Source of the DNA: JBDKLC01 sp964500215
GTDB taxonomy: Bacteria; Patescibacteriota; Minisyncoccia; Phycocordibacterales; CAIZLB01
Direction of reading: 5' to 3'
Assembly: GCA_964500215.1 (NCBI GenBank)
Contig: CAZCNA010000018.1
Span: 1-11,790, forward strand
DNA: 11,790 nt
Below the pieces are notes generated by a model, which saw nothing but the letters and a program-made list of their open reading frames with translations, did no database searches and was not told the DNA's origin. Each line of letters opens with the position of its first letter. The first letter of the stretch is position 1. Shown one piece after another: positions 1 to 5,368 of this stretch. A program made the position numbers and the translations under genes.

Positions 1-1112
1 ACAAGGATGCCGTCAATGCCCGCAAAACGCTTCTGTATATATGAACTGAGTTTTGCGGGCTGTTTCAATAAGTCGCCTTCAAACTCTTTTGCATTCACCC
101 ACACTAATTCAGGCTTCACACCAACGGCATATGCGGAAAACTTAATGGCTTCAATCACTGATACATATGCATCCGACAATACGAAATCTCCTGTATCAAA
201 ATATTTTCCCACTACGGCAATCCGGACATGTTTGTCATCAGCCGTTTTCTTTGCTTTATTCACATTCGATACAAAGTGTTTCCATCCAGACAAATTCACG
301 GGCTTCGACTTGAGCTTCAAACTTTTGACAATCATGTCACCGATTCGATCTCTTTCAAAATTGATTGGAACATCATACACACTATCAATATCTGGTGCAG
401 AAATGACATGCTCCATTTTCACATTACATGACAAAGCAATTTTTTCTTTGCGCTTTTTGTCGAGTGGCACTTCACTTCGCGCCACTACCATATCCGCTTG
501 CACACCATACGAACTGAGTTGTCGAATAGCATTCTGCGTTGGCTTTGATTTCATTTCGCCGAGCTTGCTTGGAATAGGCAGGAAACTCACCATGATAAAG
601 AGTACATCTTCGGGATGACGAATCTTGAGCACACGAGCCGCTTCGATAAACATGATGTTTTGATAATCGCCCACCGTACCACCAATTTCAACAATAGAAA
701 TATCTGATTTGTTCGTTTTTCCTGATTGAACAATACGATGCACAATTTCATCGCGAATATTATCCGCATCAATACACTTACCTTTGAATCCGAGAGCGCG
801 TTCTTTATCAATGACGTATTTGTAAATCATGCCAGAAGTCATGTAGTCGCCATCTGACAAATCTCTATTGAGGAATCGCTCATAATTTCCCATATCCTGA
901 TCTGTCTCGAGTCCACTATTCAAAACAAAAACCTCACCGTGTTCGGTGGGGTTCATTGTGCCTGCGTCGACATTTAAATAAGGGTCTACTTTTACGATGT
1001 TCACTGTGTGACCCTTTGCCTGGAGGATGGTGCCGATAGAAGAGGTGGTGATTCCTTTTCCTACACCTGACATAACGCCTCCAATAACAAATATATATTT
1101 ATGTCGTTTCAT
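1..1112 (-). CDS. pyrG: CTP synthase, N-terminal part (runs off the window)
   Basis: CTP synthase makes CTP from UTP, ATP and glutamine in the cytoplasm, the last step of pyrimidine nucleotide synthesis. About 370 codons are present. The amidoligase (synthetase) domain starts with the P-loop-like GGVMSGVGKG (residues 11-20). It also has the DQDMGNYERF region (71-80), a VEIGGTVGD acidic motif (141-149, where families place a Mg2+ ligand) and KSKPTQ (188-193, UTP/CTP pocket). A class I glutamine amidotransferase domain begins near RIAVVGKYF, and its catalytic triad lies beyond the edge. Several normally near-invariant patches differ from the common enzyme: HYERF reads NYERF, the VQVIPHIT stretch reads KCIDADNI, and the loop before KSKPTQ is FLPIPSKLGEM. 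The start ATG at 1112 lies about 30 nt below a good promoter, with no Shine-Dalgarno sequence. Identification is secure. Confidence 0.95.
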   Translation of the reverse strand, partial: MKRHKYIFVIGGVMSGVGKGITTSSIGTILQAKGHTVNIVKVDPYLNVDAGTMNPTEHGEVFVLNSGLETDQDMGNYERFLNRDLSDGDYMTSGMIYKYVIDKERALGFKGKCIDADNIRDEIVHRIVQSGKTNKSDISIVEIGGTVGDYQNIMFIEAARVLKIRHPEDVLFIMVSFLPIPSKLGEMKSKPTQNAIRQLSSYGVQADMVVARSEVPLDKKRKEKIALSCNVKMEHVISAPDIDSVYDVPINFERDRIGDMIVKSLKLKSKPVNLSGWKHFVSNVNKAKKTADDKHVRIAVVGKYFDTGDFVLSDAYVSVIEAIKFSAYAVGVKPELVWVNAKEFEGDLLKQPAKLSSYIQKRFAGIDGIL

Positions 1113-1149
1113 GATGTGATGCTTATAGATATTCAATAGTTATTACTCT

Positions 1150-1178
1150 ATTATACATGCCCCTTTTTTCGTTATCCA
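1150..1178 (-). promoter_or_regulatory. Promoter of pyrG
   Basis: On the minus strand a perfect TATAAT (-10, 1150-1155) follows TGGATA (-35, 1173-1178, four of six consensus bases) with a 17-bp spacer. The predicted transcript starts near 1143, giving a leader of about 30 nt before the pyrG ATG. No attenuator hairpin is visible in that short leader. Confidence 0.6.
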
Positions 1179-1201
1179 CAACATGGACTATGAATGAATT
1201 T

Positions 1202-1237
1202 GAAGGGGTTCGACAATTATCTGTCGAGTACCCCTTC
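1202..1237. other. Long stem-loop between pyrG and the plus-strand ORF
   Basis: The arms GAAGGGGT (1202-1209) and ACCCCTTC (1230-1237) continue inward as TCGACA (1210-1215) and TGTCGA (1222-1227), with a two-base bulge at 1228-1229 and a 6-nt loop. That makes 14 paired positions. No T-tract follows on either strand, so it is not a typical intrinsic terminator. It lies between divergent genes, where an operator, an insulator or a small RNA would be equally possible. Confidence 0.6.
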
Positions 1238-1243
1238 GTAAAT

Positions 1244-1283
1244 ATGAATAGTTATGAATTGTTATGAACAATTATGATTTTTG
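1244..1283. repeat. Four degenerate 10-bp tandem units, TATGAA-type
   Basis: Units ATGAATAGTT (1244-1253), ATGAATTGTT (1254-1263), ATGAACAATT (1264-1273) and ATGATTTTTG (1274-1283) repeat with about one helical turn per unit. The middle two form a perfect inverted repeat, AATTGTT-ATG-AACAATT (1257-1273). A protein-binding array is possible. No regulator is identified, and the AT-rich sequence makes chance similarity a real alternative. Confidence 0.45.
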
Positions 1284-1372
1284 CCTAGTGCAACAATCTA
1301 GTACAAACTATACCGATTATTTTTTCTGCCTGTTTTGTACCCCCTCTTTCGTGAACCTCCCCCAAACGATAG

Positions 1373-1401
1373 TTGTTTTAGGAACAAACCTATGGCATAG
1401 T
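1373..1401 (+). promoter_or_regulatory. Possible extended -10 promoter of the plus-strand ORF
   Basis: TTGTTT (1373-1378) and CATAGT (1396-1401) are 17 bp apart, and TG at 1393-1394 gives an extended -10 (TGG-CATAGT). The predicted start of transcription is near 1408, inside the large inverted repeat. If this promoter is real, the coding start would be the ATG at 1486 rather than 1402. Confidence 0.35.
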
Positions 1402-1488
1402 ATGGGTCGACCCAATCCGGATCAAACAACAGTCCAAACTACAGTCCAATCAAACACTCCGGATTCACTTGAACCTTCCCATACTATG
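1396..1488. repeat. Large nested inverted repeat at the 5' end of the plus-strand ORF
   Basis: The outer arms CATAGTATGGG (1396-1406) and CCCATACTATG (1478-1488) are perfect 11-bp complements. The inner arms AATCCGGA (1414-1421) and TCCGGATT (1458-1465) are perfect 8-bp complements. The loop holds two copies of ACAGTCCAA (1429-1437 and 1441-1449), 12 nt apart. GGGTCGACCC (1404-1413) is itself a palindrome. Both in-frame candidate start codons (1402 and 1486) lie in the outer arms. Confidence 0.75.
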
Positions 1489-1848
1489 AAACCAGACAGC
1501 ATTGTGAGCGCATATGCGCCCCTCCTTATTTTTGGATTTCCAGCAAACATGCACCTTTCGATGACAGTCATCAACGCATTCACAAAGGAACACCACCTCG
1601 TTATTCCTGAACAACGTGAGGTCATCTTGCTGGCCCAAAGAACAGCCCATATGCACCAATTCGAGGACAACCTCCCTCTGGTGGGCATTATGAAGCGTGA
1701 CGCTTGTTGGAACCTTTCCAAGCACTCTTCCAATCCTCACTGGATGTGCATTTATGTCGTCGACAAAATGGGCAAATGCGTCAACCTCGAATGCCAACAT
1801 CTCTCCTTCCCCACGGATGTGAAGCTGGTCTTCAAAAAGAAACCGTAA
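1402..1848 (+). CDS. Unrecognised protein of about 149 aa (start uncertain)
   Basis: I do not recognise this protein. From the ATG at 1402 it gives 149 aa. Starting at 1486 gives 121 aa, and the frame is open back to 1264, but that upstream part is AT-rich and does not look coding. The product has no signal peptide or clear membrane helix. It is rich in His, Met and Cys and ends in a basic tail (VKLVFKKKP). Codons in the second half prefer C or G in the third position (GTC, GAC, CTC, AAC, TTC), unlike the AT-ending codons of pyrG and most neighbours. A strong intrinsic terminator on the same strand starts 35 nt after the stop, which supports a real plus-strand transcript. An antisense frame also exists here and is less convincing. 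It may be a transferred or lineage-specific gene. Confidence 0.5.
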   Translation: MGRPNPDQTTVQTTVQSNTPDSLEPSHTMKPDSIVSAYAPLLIFGFPANMHLSMTVINAFTKEHHLVIPEQREVILLAQRTAHMHQFEDNLPLVGIMKRDACWNLSKHSSNPHWMCIYVVDKMGKCVNLECQHLSFPTDVKLVFKKKP

Positions 1849-1882
1849 GCAAAACCTCTGGCACTTTGATGCCATACAACGA

Positions 1883-1923
1883 AAATCCCTTGCCGTACAA
1901 TATATGGCAAGGGATTTCTTTTT
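1883..1923 (+). terminator. Strong intrinsic terminator of the plus-strand ORF
   Basis: A perfect 12-bp stem, AAATCCCTTGCC (1883-1894) with GGCAAGGGATTT (1906-1917), has an 11-nt loop and is followed by CTTTTT on the plus strand. On the other strand only TTTT follows, so it may also stop ftsX transcripts arriving from the right. Beyond it, two TAGCGAT copies (1934-1940 and 1944-1950) and a plus-strand T7 run (1957-1963) could form a weaker second stop signal. Confidence 0.88.
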
Positions 1924-1974
1924 GCATCGTTTATAGCGATGTCTAGCGATAGCAATCTTTTTTTATACTTTCAA

Positions 1975-2913
1975 TTATACTTTCAAATATTTCTTTACCG
2001 CGAGGTAACTCGAAACAGCACCGAGGAAAAGTCCTGCGCCGACAACCACTACAAACAATTGACCAAAACTACTGAGATAATAATCAAAGAGGTTGAGACC
2101 TGTACCCATTCGAAGCGTCAATGGACCAATCCAATAACTGAAGGGATACAGGAGAATGAGTGTCACAATACCGGAAACGAATCCATACATGAGACCCACT
2201 GTGACGAATGGGCCTCGAATGAAAGCTTCACTGGCACCCACCAAACGCATCACTGCAATTTCTTCTCGGAAAATATAGATTGCCAATCGGATTGTGTTGA
2301 AAGTGATGAGTACAGACACGAGCACGAAAAATCCAATGACGATTGCCCCGAGCTGACGCGAAGCTTCGATGATACGAGAGAGCGCATCAATCGCCTGTTT
2401 GTTTTGAGTGTAATTGATTCGGTCGATGATTGTCACGTTATTCACCTTATCGGATTCTACTCGCGTATCGAGATAATTCACAATTGCTTCATATTGCGCA
2501 GGGTCTTTTGCCCGCACACTGAGATTTGCACCGAGAGGGTTTTCGTTGAGTTCATCGAGCGCCGCGAGTGTAAGCGGATCGTTCACATGTCGCTCTCGAA
2601 ACTGCTTCAATGCATCTTCACGTGATGTGTATCCAACCTCAGCCACAGCAGGCATGGCCTGAAGTGATTTTTGGAGATCCTTCATATCTTGATCACTTGC
2701 ACTTCGTGCAAAATAGACATTGATATCCACTTTGTCTTTGATGCCTTCGAGGGTTGAACCCAAAAGTGCACCAATGAACATCACTGACGCGATAACAGAA
2801 AGTGTCACTGTCATCACCAATACAGAAGCCAAAGAAACATATCCGTTTCTCCAGAAGCTCACAAACCCTGCGCGTACTACTCGTTTTATTTTAGTCCAGA
2901 ACATAATGTACAT
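1975..2913 (-). CDS. ftsX: Cell division ABC transporter-like permease FtsX
   Basis: FtsX is the membrane subunit of FtsEX, which couples ATP hydrolysis at the divisome to activation of extracellular peptidoglycan hydrolases. The 312-aa protein has the family layout: a short cytoplasmic N-terminus, TM1 (about 29-52), a large extracytoplasmic loop (about 53-185), and TM2 (187-208), TM3 (236-258) and TM4 (285-306). The motif EEIAVMRLVGAS (218-229), between TM2 and TM3, is typical of FtsX/MacB-type permeases. The ATG lies 34 nt after the ftsE stop, so the two form an operon. An ATG three codons inside (MFWTK) is an alternative start. There is no clear Shine-Dalgarno sequence. A partner hydrolase gene is not next to it, as the next feature is the convergent terminator. 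Confidence 0.93.
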   Translation of the reverse strand: MYIMFWTKIKRVVRAGFVSFWRNGYVSLASVLVMTVTLSVIASVMFIGALLGSTLEGIKDKVDINVYFARSASDQDMKDLQKSLQAMPAVAEVGYTSREDALKQFRERHVNDPLTLAALDELNENPLGANLSVRAKDPAQYEAIVNYLDTRVESDKVNNVTIIDRINYTQNKQAIDALSRIIEASRQLGAIVIGFFVLVSVLITFNTIRLAIYIFREEIAVMRLVGASEAFIRGPFVTVGLMYGFVSGIVTLILLYPFSYWIGPLTLRMGTGLNLFDYYLSSFGQLFVVVVGAGLFLGAVSSYLAVKKYLKV

Positions 2914-2947
2914 GTGTGTTACTCATATTGAGCAACTCATTAGTGAT

Positions 2948-3628
2948 TTATAAATGATACTTCCCTTCTTCGCTATCTTGAATGATTCGACCGTCTTTCA
3001 TTGAAATAACTCGCTTGCCGAGATTATCAATAATACCCACATTGTGAGTAGTCAAAAGAATAGTTGTACCCAAGTCGTTAATTTTTTTCAAAATCTGAAT
3101 GATTTCGTATGTGTTTGCAGGATCAAGGTTTCCTGTTGGTTCGTCTGCAATAATAAAATCAGGCTGATTTACAATCGCACGGGCAATAGCCACACGCTGT
3201 TTTTCACCTCCTGAAAGCTGATGCGGGAAATTGTGCATCTTTCGGCCGAGGTCTACGAGCTCGAGTACATGAGGTACGTCGGCTGCGATCTCTTCATCTG
3301 ATCGTCCTGCTGCTTCCATGGCAAAGGCCACATTTTCGTAGGCTGTCTTATCTGGCAAAAGTCGGAAATCCTGAAAAACAGTACCAATCCGTCGGCGATA
3401 ATTATTCATTTCCTTTCGACGAAGTCCATGAATATCTGTATCTTCGAAAAATACAATTCCTTCTGTTGGCGTTTCTTCCGCCAAAATCATTTTGAGTAAG
3501 GTTGTTTTGCCGGCACCTGAGTGACCGACGATTGAAACGAATTCTCGTGGCTTGATTTTGAGTGATACATTATCAAGAGCAAGAGAATTGTCTGCGTATA
3601 ACTTTGTTACTTTATCAAATAAGAGCAT
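2948..3628 (-). CDS. ftsE: Cell division ATP-binding protein FtsE
   Basis: FtsE is the cytoplasmic ATPase of the FtsEX complex. Numbered from the chosen start (MLLFDKVTKLY), it is 226 aa, the normal family length. It shows Walker A GHSGAGKTT (35-43), the Q-loop VFQDFRLL with Q86, the ABC signature LSGGEKQ (138-144), Walker B FIIADEP (158-164) with its Glu, and the switch His (195). The frame is open for 13 more codons to an ATG at 3667. That upstream peptide is hydrophobic, absent from the family and overlaps the promoter, so I chose the ATG at 3628. The promoter places the transcript start at or within a base of this ATG, so the message is probably leaderless. ftsX follows after 34 nt. Confidence 0.95.
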   Translation of the reverse strand: MLLFDKVTKLYADNSLALDNVSLKIKPREFVSIVGHSGAGKTTLLKMILAEETPTEGIVFFEDTDIHGLRRKEMNNYRRRIGTVFQDFRLLPDKTAYENVAFAMEAAGRSDEEIAADVPHVLELVDLGRKMHNFPHQLSGGEKQRVAIARAIVNQPDFIIADEPTGNLDPANTYEIIQILKKINDLGTTILLTTHNVGIIDNLGKRVISMKDGRIIQDSEEGKYHL

Positions 3629-3634
3629 GCATAC

Positions 3635-3663
3635 AGTATATAAAGATACGATAAAAGATACAA
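3635..3663 (-). promoter_or_regulatory. Promoter of ftsEX, probably giving a leaderless mRNA
   Basis: On the minus strand TTGTAT (-35, 3658-3663) and TATACT (-10, 3635-3640, five of six consensus bases) are exactly 17 bp apart. Only six bases separate the -10 from the ftsE ATG, so the usual start point falls on the A of the ATG. The 92-nt gap to prfB shows no strong terminator, so read-through from prfB is also possible. Confidence 0.6.
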
Positions 3664-3720
3664 CCACATAAATATGGCTCAGTACGGGGATAATTATGAG
3701 ATTTTCGAGCTCGTTTTTGC

Positions 3721-4608
3721 TTAGAGATTTTTCTCCGCTTCTATGAACTCATCGAGATGACCTTCGAGTACTTTTTCGATGTTACTCACCTCTACATTTG
3801 TGCGGTGATCTTTGACCATTTTGTATGGATGCATGACATATGAGCGAATCTGATTCCCCCACTCAATATCTGTTGTCTTGCTCACATACATGCCTTTTTC
3901 TTTTGCCATGCGTTCTTGTTCTCGCATTGTGTATAGTTTTGCTTTCAAAATAGCGAGAGCTTTTTCTTTGTTCTGTGCCTGAGATCGTTCGGCGGTTGCG
4001 TGTACAGAAAGTTTTGTCGGTTTGTGGACGATACGTACTGCTGTTTCTCTCTTGTTCACGTTCTGTCCGCCAGGACCACCTGCTCGGGCAAAGGTAATAT
4101 CAAGTTCGTCTTCTGGAATATCCATGTCCACGTTTTTTTCGAACTTTGGGATAACTTCTACCATCGAGAATGATGTGTGCCGAAGTTGTTTTGAATTGAA
4201 TGGAGACAATCGGACGAGACGATGAACTCCTGATTCGTTTTTGAGTGTACCGTACACGTTCTTGCCGGATATATCAAAGGTGATATTTCGAAAACCGCCA
4301 TGGTCGTTTTTGTTTTCGTGAATGATGACCGCTTGCCACCCTCTCTTTGCAATATACTTTGAATACATTTCGAAAAGGATTCGTGAGAAGTCTTCTGAAT
4401 CATCTCCTCCCGCCCCAGAGAAAATAGTAACAATTGCCCCACCACCATCGTATGGACTTCCTCCATCAACACATGCTTTGAGATCCTGAAGTTCTTTGAT
4501 CAGAGCCTGGGCCTCGTCCTTGTCATTCCAAAAATCTGCCTGCATCATTGCGGCTTCAATCTCTTGGATGCGTTCTTCACGCTGCTGTTTTTGGTCTTCG
4601 GTAGCCAT
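3721..4608 (-). CDS. prfB: Peptide chain release factor 2, short form
   Basis: RF2 recognises UAA and UGA in the ribosomal A site and triggers release of the finished protein. The 295-aa product has the decoding motif SPF (135-137, in RLSPFNSKQLRHTSF) and the catalytic GGQ (180-182, in ARAGGPGGQNVNKRE), 45 residues apart as in E. coli RF2. The C-terminal RSYVMHPYKMVKDHRT region also fits. RF2 is usually about 365 aa. Here most of helical domain 1 is missing: a short helix with the QADFWND motif is followed within about 30 residues by the IFSGAGGDDSEDF core. The start lies 9 nt after the stop of the upstream kinase gene, so little room exists for a longer N-terminus. No in-frame UGA frameshift site is seen. 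No other gene in the window ends in UGA. Confidence 0.93.
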   Translation of the reverse strand: MATEDQKQQREERIQEIEAAMMQADFWNDKDEAQALIKELQDLKACVDGGSPYDGGGAIVTIFSGAGGDDSEDFSRILFEMYSKYIAKRGWQAVIIHENKNDHGGFRNITFDISGKNVYGTLKNESGVHRLVRLSPFNSKQLRHTSFSMVEVIPKFEKNVDMDIPEDELDITFARAGGPGGQNVNKRETAVRIVHKPTKLSVHATAERSQAQNKEKALAILKAKLYTMREQERMAKEKGMYVSKTTDIEWGNQIRSYVMHPYKMVKDHRTNVEVSNIEKVLEGHLDEFIEAEKNL

Positions 4609-4617
4609 GTATATATA

Positions 4618-5103
4618 CTATCTTAGTTTACGCGTATCTACTTTGGCAAGAAGCTCATCGAGGGCTTCATAGAGTTCATCGCGTGTCCCGTTATTTGGGA
4701 TAACATAATCAGCCATAGAAATACATGATTGAACCTGTTCTGAGGCTGCTGTATTTGTTGCTTCTTTTTGGAGGAATGATTCGTATGTGAGCGCTTCAAC
4801 AAATCCTCGGCGGTCTGTCCATCGCTTGTATCGTATCTGCGGTTCAGCAACGAGCGCGATGAGGACCATATTTGCTTCTTCTTTGAAGTATGCGATTGCT
4901 GTTGGATCTTCGACAGCATCTACCACAGCGGATCGTTCTTCGGATTGAATGATGATTTCTTTTTTTGTTTCGCGGAGAGAATAATGGTCTATACGCAGCT
5001 TTTCGGAAATATACACAGAAGCTGCAGACTTACCCGCAGAAGGTAGACCAGTGATGGCGATGATGTTTTTTATTTTTCCTATTGTTCGGGCTTTTGAATA
5101 CAT
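4618..5103 (-). CDS. Small P-loop kinase, UPF0200/dephospho-CoA kinase-like
   Basis: The 161-aa protein has a Walker A motif, GLPSAGKS (19-26), after a hydrophobic strand. It then has VVDAVEDPTAIAYF (61-73), LIALVAEPQIRYKRWTDRRG (81-100, a basic lid-like segment) and ADYVIPNNGTRDEL (131-144). This order and wording match the UPF0200 family of nucleotide kinases related to dephospho-CoA kinase, best known from archaea. The substrate cannot be inferred. The part between the P-loop and VVDAV is only about 35 residues, while I recall roughly twice that in typical members, so the substrate-binding helices look shortened. The ATG is 13 nt after tRNA-Thr(CGU), and prfB follows after 9 nt. One transcript from the tRNA promoter through prfB is therefore plausible. 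Confidence 0.7.
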   Translation of the reverse strand: MYSKARTIGKIKNIIAITGLPSAGKSAASVYISEKLRIDHYSLRETKKEIIIQSEERSAVVDAVEDPTAIAYFKEEANMVLIALVAEPQIRYKRWTDRRGFVEALTYESFLQKEATNTAASEQVQSCISMADYVIPNNGTRDELYEALDELLAKVDTRKLR

Positions 5104-5116
5104 ATGAGTGTGGCGT

Positions 5117-5192
5117 TGGAGCCAAAGAGGAGGATCGAACTCCTGACCCCAGCTTTACGAAAGCTGTGCTCTACCAACTGAGCTACTTTGGC
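5117..5192 (-). tRNA. tRNA-Thr (anticodon CGU)
   Basis: A 76-nt cloverleaf on the minus strand: acceptor GCCAAAG/CTTTGGC, D-arm GCTC/GAGC, anticodon stem CAGCT/AGCTG with loop TTCGTAA (anticodon CGU, reading ACG), and T-arm AGGAG-TTCGATC-CTCCT. U is the discriminator base and CCA is encoded at 5117-5119. It is 54 nt downstream of the other tRNA-Thr and 13 nt before the P-loop kinase gene. Confidence 0.97.
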
Positions 5193-5246
5193 GGTATTGA
5201 TGATTATGCGTCTCTCGGCTCATTTTGACAAATGGAGCATGTACAG

Positions 5247-5319
5247 AGCCATTGATGGGAATCGAACCCATGACCTCATCCTTACCATGGATGTGCTCTG
5301 CCAACTGAGCTACAACGGC
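5247..5319 (-). tRNA. tRNA-Thr (anticodon GGU)
   Basis: A 73-nt cloverleaf on the minus strand: acceptor GCCGTTG/CAATGGC with one G-U pair, D-arm GCTC/GAGC, anticodon stem CATCC/GGATG with loop ATGGTAA (anticodon GGU, reading ACC and ACU), and T-arm ATGGG-TTCGATT-CCCAT. CCA is not encoded, as CTG follows the discriminator U. It is the first gene after a good promoter. Confidence 0.97.
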
Positions 5320-5339
5320 TTATAAACTAAGCCGTCTGA

Positions 5340-5368
5340 ATCATAATGTATTTAGAGGTCTTTTTCAA
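5340..5368 (-). promoter_or_regulatory. Promoter of the tRNA-Thr pair
   Basis: TTGAAA (-35, 5363-5368) and TATGAT (-10, 5340-5345) are 17 bp apart on the minus strand and end directly at the stop codon of the HD-like gene. The predicted start is near 5333, leaving a leader of about 14 nt before the tRNA. An 8-bp inverted repeat (5315-5322 with 5328-5335) overlaps the 5' strand of the tRNA acceptor stem. Confidence 0.75.

Noticed and set aside
1244..1283. CRISPR-like array
   Set aside because: Units are only 10 bp, degenerate and without spacers, and no cas genes are nearby.
1465..1875. Minus-strand open frame of 136 codons opposite the orphan plus-strand ORF
   Set aside because: Its product is rich in Cys, His and Trp without family likeness, and it would start inside the terminator side of the region. 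The strong T-tracted terminator supports the plus strand instead.
1939..2625. Long plus-strand frame of 228 codons
   Set aside because: It is fully antisense to ftsX, whose membrane topology and motifs are clear.
4500..4620. Programmed frameshift at the start of prfB, as in E. coli
   Set aside because: The frame is open from the ATG at 4608 without an in-frame UGA, and the previous gene ends 9 nt upstream.
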